Part shown: piece by piece, positions 11,591-23,303 of the stretch
Position numbering within the stretch: the stretch's first letter is position 1
Layout: each line of letters starts with the position of its first letter
Source: Monocercomonoides exilis
Taxonomy: Eukaryota > Preaxostyla > Oxymonadida > Polymastigidae
Reading direction: 5' to 3'
Length of the DNA stretch: 64,000 nucleotides
Assembly: GCA_001643675.2 (NCBI GenBank)
Contig: LSRY02000012.1
Span: 994,501-1,058,500 of the forward strand
Notes under the pieces: model-generated
Told to the model about the DNA's origin: nothing
The model's input: the letters and a program-made list of their open reading frames with translations, nothing else
Databases searched by the model: none
Program-made: the position numbers and the translations under genes

Positions 11591-12072
11591 TTGTTTGAGT
11601 AGCAGATTGATGAGAAATTGAAAAGTGGATACGATAAAAGAAAATTCAAGTGAAAAAGAAAATATTTTATCGAATTCTGTTGCATATCATGAAAAAGAAA
11701 ATTCATATGCACGTCTTTGTTCTATCTTTTTTAAATATAAAGCTTATTTTTTGTTAACTATAATAATAGTTTTTTTAACATTTGACAACAAATGAGATTT
11801 ATAAAAGTTAAACAAGTGAAATACATAAAACGTTCGTTATTTGAATGATCGTATGAAAGAGGGGAAAAAGAAAGCTTTATTAGATAGATATATCACGACA
11901 TTAATGATATTTGTTTCTCATTTTAAAATGAAAATATTAGGTTGTCATCTTATTTGAATAACTATTTATTCATCATTCCCAACTGAACCAAAAACATTTG
12001 AAAAAAAGAATTGAACAAAAAAAAGATGTTAAAAAATATATAATGGCAAAGTAATGAAATTGAACTTCGGAA
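11591..12072. other. Intergenic, nothing recognised
   Basis: AT-rich spacer between two plus-strand genes. It should hold the 3' end of the coiled-coil gene and the promoter of the TSG101-like gene. I see no repeat or RNA gene. Confidence 0.6.
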
Positions 12073-14083
12073 ATGTCTAGCTCTAACTTCCGAAACAATA
12101 AAGCAGTGCTATCCTCCATTGATAAAACATCCTTTGAAAATCCGGAAGCAGTTAAGGAAGCATTTAGTTTTATTCTTGCGAATACAAAGAAATGCAAATC
12201 AGAATTATTATCATTAAGTTTCTGTGTGATTATATTTTTCTAAATTTTATAATTAATTATTTTTTTGATATTTTAGCTGTCAAAAATCTTGTAATCGATT
12301 GCCTATTCCCAATATATATTGAAGGAATACAATATCATTTTCCAATGCATTTTGTGTTTAATTCAGAATTTCCATTCACTCCTCCTCATGTTAAAATCGT
12401 ACCTACATCAGATATGTATATTCCATCAGCCCATCCAACTGTGAGGACAGATGGAACAGTTGAAGTCAGTGTTTTAAAGAATTGGAAAAGTTCAAATTCT
12501 GTAATGAACGTTTTTGAAGAAATGGCTTCATCATTCTCACAAAAATCTCCTTTGGTATTGAATGCTGACCTATTTCACTTTAACTTAAAATTTTATTTTC
12601 TTTCGATTTTGTTTTTGACAAAACAAATTAGCATTCTCGTTCATCCTTACCTACATCAACATATCCAAAGCAGCAGGCCACAGTCCAACTACCAAAATTT
12701 TTCCCAGATAAAATGGAATCAGATTTTATTTTGATAAATAAAGAAGACAGTGCAACTTCGAGCGCATCATCTGTTGAAGTTCAATCAATTCAAAGTACAA
12801 TCCCTAGCACAAGTCTAAATCCTCTTCCAGACGCATATCAGAAAATACAGACTGTTTATGATTCATCTTATTTGAAAACAGCATCTTCTTATCCAGCTTC
12901 TCCTTTATTAACTCGACCTTTTGGTACATTTCCCGTTCTTCCTGAACCAATTCCTTCTTCGTTAACTTCGCAGTCTTCTTATTCAAGTGCATCAGCAACA
13001 CCTCAGCTCCCAAAAAGAAATGGAGAAAATGAAGAAAAGACATCCGAACAGATAGGTTTATTATTTTTCCCAGTTTTTTATTTTCTGACAAATATTTAAT
13101 TTATGTTTTTCTTATTTGTTTGTTAGATGAAGAGAAAAGGCAATTGTCATTGATGTTGGGAGAATTAACAAATGAAGTCATGGTCGAAATATACCAAGAG
13201 AAGAATCGAGAAAGAGGAGAATTGCTAAAGTTTGACTTATCATTGCGTTTTTTTTGAAACCCTCATAACAATTTTTTTATCTCTCTTTAAATGTGTTTTT
13301 CTGATAATAACTACAAAAAATATTCAAACCGGAATTTTGTCAAAAAGAATGAAGCCCGTTTTGCAGGAACAGCTTCCTCTTCTTCAAAAAATACAGGACA
13401 ACTTGCTGGAAGATGAGGTTTTCAGATTTCTTCATTTTGCCAACTTTTAATGCATTTGTCATGTATTATTCATAAATAAAACAATATTTTGTTTTCCATA
13501 AAATTGAAAATCATATTTTCAATCACAAAGATAAAATTGACTTCAGCCCTATCTTTCATCCAAGACCGCAACATTCAAATAATGGCCTGGCTAAGCGAGC
13601 ATCCTGAAAAGCCTGTGATAACCGATGTGATAGAGGCAGCTGCTCCGGCTGATCCTGTTGAATTCAAGAAAATGCAACTGCGTGCTGAGCTGGATGCATT
13701 TGACAGCATAACTAAGAAGTTCAGCCGGATGCAGATGTCAGATGAAGAGTATCCACAGCGAATGATGGTGTGAAAAAGGAATTTTTTATATTTCTGGCAA
13801 TCAGAATGTCTTCTGTTGGAGTGAGTAATTCATGGAAAAATTCACATTGCTGCTTCAATTTTTTCTTTTTCTTTTTCTTTTTCTTTTTTGAAAACATAAT
13901 TTCAAATTTTGTTTATTAATGTTCAATTTCAATCACATTTTTTCTTTGCATTTCTAATTATCATTTATCATTTTCATTTCATTTTTCCCCTGCTTCTATT
14001 TATTAAAGGTGCTTCGAAAAATGGCAAAACAGCACATACAGAATCTGAAGGATTTCTACGCACTATCCCCATCAAGCACGTGA
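12073..14083 (+). CDS. VPS23: ESCRT-I subunit TSG101/Vps23
   Basis: Seven exons close in frame: 12073-12217, 12277-12554, 12632-13055, 13127-13229, 13348-13417, 13531-13767 and 14009-14083 (443 aa, TGA). The N-terminus is a UEV domain (inactive ubiquitin E2 fold, about residues 10-140): YIEGIQYHFPMHFVFNSEFP, the PPHVKIVPTSDM strand, and no catalytic Cys. A Pro/Ser/Thr linker follows (to about 280), then a coiled coil (about 285-360, TNEVMVEIYQEKNRERGELL), then a C-terminal helical region resembling the steadiness box (KMQLRAELDAFDSITKKFSR). This order is diagnostic for TSG101/Vps23, which binds ubiquitinated cargo on endosomes and recruits ESCRT-II/III for multivesicular body sorting and membrane scission. 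The length is usual for the family. Short introns use GTTTC, GTATT, GTTTA, GTTTG, GTTTT and GTGTG donors. Confidence 0.88.
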
Positions 14084-14377
14084 TATCAATAGTTTTGATT
14101 CTATTCATTATCTTTTATATTTTGTTTTTCTTTTGAGGAAGCTTGCAGATTTATTTGTTTTTTTTTATTCTGTTTATGTTCAATTGTTTTATGTATTTTG
14201 TGTTCTTTTCGAATTTTAGTGATAGCTTTTTATTTCTTTTTATTTCTTTTTATTTTATTTTTTTCTTTTTTTAAAAAGAAATTATTTCTAAGAAGAAATT
14301 TCATTTTCTTCTGACATGACTTTACAAGAGAAGTGATGCATTTTAATTTTAAAATGAAAAATGAAAAAAATAAAAGC

Positions 14378-17300
14378 TCAATGAGGTGAATAAGATTCTG
14401 TAAAAGGAAAAGAAGTGCCTGTGAATGAGGTGGGTAAAAGATTGCTCTGTGCAGCATTAACTGCAGAAATGGGCAGAACTGGCTGGTGCATAAGCGAATT
14501 GACTGGCTGCACTGATTGAGGAGGAGGAGAAGGAGAAGGAGGATACAAAAAAGGTGAAGAGGAAGAGGAAGATGATGATGAGAATGAGGATGAAGATGAA
14601 GGCACAGAAGGAGAAGAGATAACCTGTGGCGGAAACGTTGCGACGCTTGGTGTAAACGCTGGCTGTGGTGGAAAGACAGCAGGAGAAGGAAGAGAAGAAG
14701 AAGAAGACTGCTGTGCGAAAGCTGGCTGGGAAGAGAAAGTGAGTGGTGATGGTATCACTGAACCAGAGTTCATTGGTGGAGGAGCAGTCATAGACGAAAC
14801 AGGAGCAGATGATGTGTAATTGGGGAAAGAGGTCAAAGAAGGAGCAAAGGAAGAGCTACTGCTGGGTGGAAGTGCTGCTGGAGAAGGCGGAAAAGGAGCA
14901 GAGATCATTTTGCTGATCTGCTCCTCGTCGACTTCCTCAGCCCGTCTGCGCTCTTCTTCCACAAACGGCTTCAGGAACTTCAGGACAATCAGCTTGGCCT
15001 GTTCTTTGACTCTGCTGTTCTTCGACTTGCACAGCTTCAGGATGAGCTCTATTCCATCTGCCGTGTCGATCTCATAAAGCACCCGGTTGTAGTTGTACGT
15101 CTGCAGGATGTCTCTTTCATCGTCGCTGAGCATCGCTGTCTGCTGCTCCAGCGTCGCCTTCAGCATCTCGTCCATGCGGATCTGCTGTTCTGGCTGCATC
15201 TCCTGCTTCTGCTGCGACTCATCCATCGAGTCCATCTTCTCTGCCAGCGCATCACTCGCTTCCTGCAGCGAGCTCTTCAGCACAGGCGCTTCACCAAAAG
15301 TGGACTTTGCAAGCAAAATCGTGCCGTCTTCCATGCATTGTGCTTCTTTCTTCCCAAAGACAAGAAGGATATACAGCGTCAAAAGAATCTCCGCCTGGAA
15401 ATTCGATGAAGGTGAGTTCAAGTTCGAGACTAGGGCAGTCACAAAGCCCGCCCGCACAACCATATCTGCGTTCTCCCAGCTGAGGTAGAACGTGTTTCGG
15501 ATGCAGACAAGCGCAGACAGCCTCGCTTCGATTGCGATGTTCGGGAGGAAAAACGCACGGATCGCCACTTCCAGCCCGTTGCTCTCCACAAAATGGGCTG
15601 AAAACTCGTTTTTTTGGCCAGACGTGATGTTCGAAAGGGCAAACAGCGCCTCTTTCTGTTGGATTGGGTTGTGCGCGTCGTCGCTGATGTTCACCAACAA
15701 GGGGATGATCCCTGCTTGGTCTAATTTCTGGGGTGGGGTAAGGGGGAGGGATGTTGAAAAGAAAAAAATTCAAAAAAAAAATATTTTTTTTCATAGTGGA
15801 ATTTGATAAATAGAATAGACATAAAAATGGAAAAGGGAAAAGGGAAAAGAGAAAAGAATAAGATAAGGGATGATAAACAAATAAAATATTAAACGAGAAT
15901 ATCAAAGCAAATTCATAATTAATCGTGAAAATTTCAAAGAGGCCAAATTAAAAAAAAAAAAAAGATTCAAACATTCACTCCAAACCTCCACGTAATTATC
16001 TTCCAGATAAGCAATCCCGCAAATGGCTTTGACCCAAAAATACTTCAGCATTCGATCGGGCGACTGCAGATCATTCGCAATCATAGGCGCATAGTTTTGG
16101 TCAATTAAAAGCTAATATATATTTCAATAAAATTGAATCCATTTTTTTTCCCCCAATAAACAAAAATAATAGACCAAATTAAAAATGTGTTTTCGTAAAA
16201 GAAACGAGAAATTCGAAAATAATAATAAAATTGCAACAAATATATAGAAGCTTTAACTTTCTTTTTTTCAATCATTCAACCTACCTTAGCTAAACGCGTT
16301 GATTTCTCAGCAACTATTCCGATTGATGAAATAATTGCAATTCTTACAGAAAGTTTTGTAGACAGAATGGGAAGCAGCATGATTAATGCATCGATCGCAT
16401 CTTCCTGAATATCTGCCATCTTCAGCATAAGACCAACAAAATATGTTGACTGAATTAAAACACCACATGAAGTCTTTGTATCGATACTGTCATAATCCTT
16501 GCTCATTGCTTCTCTTTCTCCTTCTTCCACCATTTGCTCCCAAATCCCAGGTAATTTAACTATAGAAGATATTACAGAGAAAATTTTTGTATCAACTCCA
16601 CTTTTTTTTATAACGCTAATCGCTTGTCTTTTTTCTTCTGCAACATTTGAAAGAGCCCAAATTGCATGTATTTGTAGTTCAATGTTTGGGGAAGTGACAA
16701 GTCTAACAAGATGAGGAAACGCTGATGAGTATAACAGATTCATTGCATTTTGTCCCTCAACAACAGCAGCTATGAAAAATTCATAATTAATTTTTAGAAA
16801 AATATTGAATTACAAACTCAGATGTACAAGGCACATAGCCGCAAGAACCTGCAAAAAAATTTATAAAAAACATTGCGATAAAAGGAAATAAATATTGTCA
16901 CACTTGAATTTGTGGAAGATCATCGCGCGCCAAAAAGTTTCCACATAGTGTGTAAAAATCAAATTTACAAACATATTCTGCAATATGAGGATCAAATAAT
17001 CGTAATGTGTCATTTAATGAATTTAATGCTTGAATAATAGATTCTGTTGAAGGTGATTTAAGCTGCTCCATAATGCTTGGAATTTGTTTTTCCTTTTTAG
17101 ATAGAGAAATAATGCAGAAAAAAATGAATCAAAATTTCGAAATAAAAAGCCATAAGCAAACATATTGCATAATAGTTTTATGCTTTCTAAGATTTGCAAC
17201 TCTCGCTCTTTGCAATTCTAGTTGTGATTTTCTTCCACGAAATCGTTTAGTCGATAAATCATCTTCAAAATCTCCTCTCCTCGCTCCATCTTCATCCTCA

Positions 17301-17380
17301 CTATTAAAAGTTCGAAATCTATTTGTTGACCGATCTTGTACAGACCACGGGAAGGGGGAAGCCTCGCTTCCTCCACTCAT
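14378..17380 (-). CDS. Importin-alpha-like karyopherin with long C-terminal extension
   Basis: Six exons (high to low): 17380-17162, 17092-16904, 16848-16818, 16769-16285, 16111-15986 and 15727-14378 (799 aa, TGA). The first exon is rich in Arg and resembles an importin-beta-binding segment (STKRFRGRKSQLELQRARVA). Armadillo-type helices follow (AIWALSNVAEEK; KEALFALSNITSGQKNEF), ending in an ARM-like unit (ADGIELILKLCKSKNSRVKE). Importin alpha carries NLS cargo to the nuclear pore with importin beta. Family members are about 530 aa. Here roughly 150 Pro/Ser-rich residues with FPPQPAF-like repeats are added at the C-terminus, and the ARM array is divergent, with an acidic/Gln-rich insert. Another ARM protein is possible. 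Divergently transcribed from the NEK gene only 84 bp away. Confidence 0.68.
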
Positions 17381-17464
17381 ATATTTGAGAAATTTAAGTT
17401 AAGGGAATTTTTCAAAAAATAAAATGGCAATAGTGATCTGTGAATTGTTTGAAAGATATTCATA
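17381..17464. promoter_or_regulatory. 84-bp bidirectional intergenic region
   Basis: The start codons of the importin-like gene (minus) and the NEK kinase gene (plus) are separated by only 84 bp. Both core promoters and both 5' UTRs must fit here or overlap the neighbouring gene. The sequence is AT-rich, with no motif I can name. Confidence 0.55.
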
Positions 17465-19192
17465 ATGAGCCTTAAAGACTGTATGGTGGTTTTTATCATA
17501 TCGCTTAATACTTTTATTTAATTTCTTGCATTTCATTTGATAAAAATTGAACTTCTAACCTGTTTATGTTTAAATTTTCACAGATCAAGTCTTGAAACAA
17601 ATCGGCAAGGGCTCATTTGGAAAAGTGTATTTAGTGTTTCATCGAACTAGAAAGAGGCATTATGTTCTAAAGGCGATACCTCTTACCGATCCAAAAGAAA
17701 CAGCAGTTGCTCAAAAAGAAGTGCGAATGCTTGCAATGTTCAATAATCCTTTTATTGTTCGTTACGGTGAAAGCTTCATTGATCAAAGGCAATTTTGCAT
17801 TGTGATGGAATACTGTGATGATGGTGATTTAAATGGATACATCCAACTTTGCAAGAAAAGAAAACAACTTATTCCTGTTGAGGTTATCAATTTTTCGTTT
17901 AAATTTGTAACATATATTCTTTATAAAAATAGCAAGTCTTAGACTGGTTTACTCAAATGACAATTGGCCTCGATTTTATTCACAGTAAAAAAGTGTTGCA
18001 TCGAGATATCAAAGCACAAAATATCTTTCTAACAAAGCAAGGCTTTATAAAACTTGGTGATTTTGGGATATCCAGAACTTTGTCAGGAACAATGGATCTT
18101 GCTCACACACTCGTTGGAACACCTTATTACATGTCTCCTGAATTGAGTCAAAACAAACCGTATACACTTTCTTCAAATTCAATTTATAATTTTTCAACTA
18201 TTTTTTTAAACATTAATTATGTTACAGCTACGGTTATAAATCCGATGTTTGGGCATTAGGGTGCTTATTGTATGAGATGTGCACATTGAACCATCCATTT
18301 GAAGCACGCAACTATCAAGAGCTTGTTGTGAAGATTTCTCAAGGCAGATTCCAACCAATTCCTTCAAGTTACGGACGCAATTTGCAAGATTTGATAACAA
18401 AAATGCTGCGTCAGGTTTGCAAATAAAAAACAATCAACATTGCACATTTCAATAAAAAAATATATCCGTTTTTTATTTGATCACACATACATTTATGTTA
18501 TATTTGATTATATAAACAACCATTATATATTTTTTTTCTCTTTCTCATAATTCCCATCTTTCCAGAGTCCGCACAGCCGTCCATCCACCCAAGAGATACT
18601 CGATCTCCCCTTCATCAGAGAGCGTATGACGTCTCTGCTCGAAGAGAGCATCAACCGCTCAGCCCCGCCAAACCCGCCGCCTCTTCTCTCACTGCTTTCA
18701 AAGAAGCCATTGACGGAGGCACCGCTGCAGTCGCAATTACAGAGAGACACAGAAAGAGGAGAAGAAGAAAGAGAAAGAGAGAGAAAGAGGATCAGAGACG
18801 AAGAGAGGAGAAAGGAGATTGAGGCGCTGAAGCTGCCGGCAATGCGGGAGATGCTGCCACGCCCTGCGTCTTCATACGCCTCTGCTGGTGCTTCTTCTTC
18901 TTCTTCTTCTCGTCAATCAACTACAAGACAACCACCTCAGCCTCATCTTCAGCCACAGTCCTCTCAACAACATCAGATTCCACAGCTTTCTCTTCATTCA
19001 CAGTCCAATCAGCAGGCAAATCACCAAGCGCCATACAGACAGCGCTCACCTTCACCGAATCCAGCTCCTCCGTCTTCTTCCTCTTCTTCCTCTTCTCCTT
19101 CACATCCTTCTTATGTTCCTTCCTCACCTCGTGCTTCCTCCCCCAGGCTGATGAAAGGGCGTGTCTCTTCTGCTTCAAGAATTCCTCCACCT

Positions 19193-19225
<33 letters not shown>

Positions 19226-21091
19226 CATCACAACATACCCGATCTTTCCTCCATCCCTGCCCAGATATCTGCCCTTCCTTCTCAACACCACGAGCCCCCA
19301 GCTTCCCCTCGCTGCTCTTCTCCTCGTCTGAATGTTTTATCTCGACATTCATCTTCCTCTTCCTCTTCTTCTTCTTCTTCACATTACAATTCTCCACCTC
19401 ACTCTCCACCCTCCAGCCACACTCCAAAGCTTCCCTCTCCTCCTTCTCCACTTCCACACATCTCTGAACCTTCTTCCTCCTCTTCTTCTTCTTCCTCCTC
19501 TTCTTCTTCAGTCATCTCCTCTCAGAAGGAGTCACTTGTCCAGAGGCGGCTGCAGTTGGAAAAGGAAGCAGAAAACTGTGCTGAGCGTATTGCTGCCATG
19601 CAGAAGAACTTGGAAAGAGTCGAAGACAGCATCAAGGGAAGCTACGGGGCAGTGCCTGCGCTGCTGATAGGGAGAAAGATGGCGTTGAATGATGAAGAGA
19701 GAGAAAGAGAAGATAGAGAAGAAGAAGAAGGAGAAGATGATGGAAAGATAATGAAGAGGGAGATTATTGAGAAGAGGCCGCTGAGCGCGAGGGGATCGAA
19801 TGAGAGAGAAAAAGGGAGGTTGGAAGCTGGAAGGCAGTCTGTGCATTTCCGCCTTCCTATTTCTGGTTCTGGTTCTTCTTCTTCTTCTTCTTCAGAAGAG
19901 AAACGGCAGCCACAGCAACTTCATTCAAACGCCTTTCACACTGCACATGGCAATATCCCATCCTCCTCCTCCTCATCTTCTTCTTCCTCCTCCTCCTCCT
20001 CCTCTTCCTCTTCCTCTTCCTCCACATCAAACCCCTCTTCCACATCGACCACTTCGTCAGCCCCTTCTCCTTCTGTCTCTCCCATCAGCGCCTCCCCCAT
20101 CACCCACCACAGATCTTCCAAGTCAACAATGTTTGATCTTCCTCCAATTCCTTCGTTCAAATCGAGATTTCACAGCGAGAAAGAAGATGGACAGCATGAG
20201 ATGATTAGAAATGGTTTGTGGCTTATCTTTTTCTTTCTTATTTATTTTTCTTCTTTTCTTCTTTTCTTTTTCTTTTTCTTTAATTTTTCTTTTCTTTTCT
20301 TTTATTCAATGTTCGATTTTTTTTTTTTTTTGATTGATTTTCTTTCTTTCTTTCTTCTTTTTCCATTTTTCCCCTCCTCCTTCTTTGTTTTCATCCTTCT
20401 CTTCTCTTTTATCTTCAGTCCCTCGTTCAGCCACACCTGAGCCCATTCCCATTTCTGCTCGTGCTCCAAGCCTCTCCCACCCTCCCCTCACACGTCGTGG
20501 TTCTATTTCATCTTCCTCTCATTCTTCCTCTTCCTCTTCTTCTTCTTCTACTACTACTACTACTACTACTTCTTCTTCTTCTTCAATTGCTCCTTTCAAA
20601 TCTTCCTCTTCTTCCTCTTCTTCCTCTTCTCATTCAACCCCATCCTCTTCTCCTCCACCTCTGTCTGCCATTCCACCTCCCTCAGAGCTCAAACAACTGG
20701 GCAGACCAGCTTCTGTCGCAGCTGTTTCCCATCCTTCGTCTCATCAGCAGGTTTCTCGCTCAAATGCTTCTTCTTCTTCCTCTTCCTCCTCTTCTCCTTC
20801 TCCTTCTCCTTCCTCTTCTCCTTCCTCTTCTCCTTCTACCACATCTGCTTCTTCATCTAATAACAACAGTAATAGTAACAATGCAAGCAATGTTAGCAAT
20901 ACAAACTCCAATGCTAATTCCAACTCCAATTCTTCTTCTTCTTCCTCCTCTTCCTCCTCTTCCTCTTCTCAATTATCACTCGAAGAACGAAAGAAACGCA
21001 ATCTCCTGTTGTTCCAGCGCAACTGTGCAGGAATGAGGGATGTAGCATTGGATCTGCGGAATCCAAGGGCGAAACCATTTCAGCTGGGGAG

Positions 21092-21128
<37 letters not shown>

Positions 21129-21374
21129 GAAAGAGAAAGAGAAAGGCAAAGGGAGATTGAGATGCTGAGGCAGTGGGGGGAGAAGCTGAATGGGGCAGTG
21201 AAGAAATCGACAGCAGCAGCGTCAGAAAAATCGAAGAGAGGAGAAGAAAACAAGAAAGTGGAAGGGAAGAGCGAGAAAGAAGGAGGAGCAGGGAAAGAGG
21301 AAGAAGTTGGGAAACGTAACCAGCAGAAGCATACAACTAAGCAAACAACCTCATCATCATCTTCTTCCTCTTCT

Positions 21375-21406
<32 letters not shown>

Positions 21407-22178
21407 TTCTTCTTCAAAACCTTCTGCTCTCCCCTCGCTCAATCTATGCACCGACCACACACACCAGAAGCTGCTGTCAGAGACGAAAAGATTGGAGTTA
21501 GTGAAAAAGGAGATAGAAGAGCTGACGATGAAAGAAGAAGCAGTCGAAAAAGAAGAGGAAGAGCAGAAAAGATACGAAGATGCGCTGTCGCTGTATCTGC
21601 AGCTGCTGAAGACGCCGGCAAAGAAGCCAGTGGGAGAGAAAGATCAATCAACAGGTGCATCTGTAGCTAATGGAGGAGCTGGTTCTGCTTCTGGAAGTGG
21701 AAGTGGAAGTGGAAGTGGCTCGGGATCTGCTCATGGGAATGAACTGAGTGATTCATTTGTGGTGAAGCATAGAGGATCTTCTTCTTCTTCTTCTTCTTCT
21801 TCTTCTTCTTCTTCTTCTTCTTCACATCACGTTGCATCTCATCTTCAGACGTCCTCCGAACAGGAAATGCATAACGATGAAAAAGAAAGAGAACCAGGAA
21901 GAGATAGAGACAGAGACAGAGAAAGAGAAAGAGAAAGAGAAAGAACAAAAGAGAAAGAAGCCGAGCGTCTAAGAGAACAACTGGAGTCACAGATGGGACA
22001 GCGGTGTTTTGATGCCGTGTATGAATATCTGCAGTCAAGTGATGATGCGATCACAGCAGCAGATGAAGAGCTTTTATCTGACTTGGAGATTAAGCAGATG
22101 ATGGGCAGCAAAAACCCTTCTCTTGCGCTGAAGGTGAGGACGCTGATACAAATAGAGGATGAGCTGGTGAGCATTTGA
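17465..22178 (+). CDS. NEK-family Ser/Thr kinase with giant low-complexity tail
   Basis: Six exons: 17465-17480, 17584-17882, 17933-18159, 18228-18414, 18566-20213 and 20419-22178 (1378 aa, TGA). All phases close. The kinase domain spans about residues 6-262: GKGSFGKVYLV loop, catalytic VLHRDIKAQN, DFGISRTL, GTPYYMSPE activation loop, DVWALGCLLYEM. The sequence pattern is NIMA-related (NEK) kinase, which acts in mitosis, centrioles and flagellar length control. The remaining 1,100 residues are mostly disordered: many Ser runs of 8-20, Pro/His/Gln-rich parts, an RE repeat (about 21095-21146) and two coiled segments. The end (about 1315-1378, FDAVYEYLQSSDDAITAADE) looks folded and conserved, as in some NEK tails. 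The poly-Phe stretch read through 20214-20418 is an intron. Confidence 0.9.
21089..21146 (+). repeat. GAGAAA repeat encoding an Arg-Glu run
   Basis: About nine copies of GAGAAA/AGAGAG-type hexamers inside the last NEK exon, translated as repeated Arg-Glu dipeptides. A second, shorter block lies at about 21898-21955. They could form rigid charged helices, or may be slippage products kept because they stay in frame. Confidence 0.8.
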
Positions 22179-22636
22179 AAGTGGATTGTTAATCTGTTGT
22201 TTGTTTTCTATCTATCTATCTATCTTTTTATTTTTTTTGACTTTTTATGTTTTTCTTCTTTAAAGGTTTTGTACATTCAATAATTCATTCTCTTTTATTC
22301 AAATGTTATTAAAAATGGTGTGTGCTTATTTTTTGGATCTTTTTCAGTTTTATGTTTGTTTTGTTTTGTTTTTTAAATACAACTTGTGTTTATTTGTTAT
22401 CTTAAAATAGATTTCTTTTCTCTTTTTTGCCTATTTCTTGTTCTTTTTCTAATCTGCTATTTTATCTTTTATTCATTTTTTCATCAATTTTTTTTTTTTT
22501 TACTTTCTTTTCTTTTTCTTAATCTGTTTAAAATACATTCAGGAATTTCATTCCTTTAAGCTTTATTTTCAATTCTTCTATTTCTTCTTCTTTTTCTTCT
22601 TTCTTTCTTTCTTCTTTTAGTTTCTCTTTCTTTCTC

Positions 22637-22669
<33 letters not shown>

Positions 22670-23303
22670 TTCTCTCACTCACTCACTCTAAATGCTTTTT
22701 AAATGAAATATTATCTCAAACCACCTCATATCTTTACTCCCTCAACACCTTCCTTTTATCACTTCACCAGCATGTTAACATGTTGCAGCTGCACATCAAT
22801 TTCCTGGTTATTTATTTATTTATTTCTAATTTCTATCTTCTTTCTATCTATCTTCTTTCTTTCTTTCTTTCTTTCTTTCGATTTTTCCACTTCTCCTAAA
22901 GAAGCATGAAATGTGTGATGAATGATTTTAAAAAAGAATAAATAAAACCAGCACGCTTTGGGCAACATAAATAAGAAATGTGAAGTGCTAATGAAAAAAA
23001 AAAGTGTAAAAGGAAAAGTTTGAAAAAAAATGAAAAAAATGTGAAAATAGAGAAAAGAACATAAAATAAATTAAAAACGAAATAATAACAATAAAAATAA
23101 AGGAGAAAGAAATAAAGCGACGTGGCATGAGAAGCATAAACAGTATATTCTTTACAAGCATCAAAAACATTCTTCAAAACACATTTGAATGGAGAACAAG
23201 AAAAGCTAAGGCTTCTCCTTTTTTGATTAACAAAGTTGTTTGATAAAAAACAGATGGAATAACATTTTCATTTCAAAAAAAGAAAATAACACCAACACCC
23301 AAC
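22179..23303. other. Convergent intergenic region with microsatellites
   Basis: Space between the 3' ends of the NEK and AGC kinase genes. It contains TCTA repeats (about 22206-22225), a pyrimidine-rich TTTC/TCTC block (about 22585-22683) and TTTC repeats (about 22852-22880). No gene is recognised. Short ORFs here are Phe/Ser/Leu-rich products of the pyrimidine tracts. Confidence 0.6.

Noticed and set aside
20214-20418. Poly-Phe membrane-like segment in the NEK gene
   Set aside because: GTTTGTGG..CTTCAG borders and exact phase joining give a clean protein without it. It is an intron.
18921-22174. Antisense Glu/Lys-rich ORFs opposite Ser tracts
   Set aside because: The reverse complement of TCT/TCC runs always reads as Glu/Arg/Lys runs. 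The plus strand carries the kinase gene.
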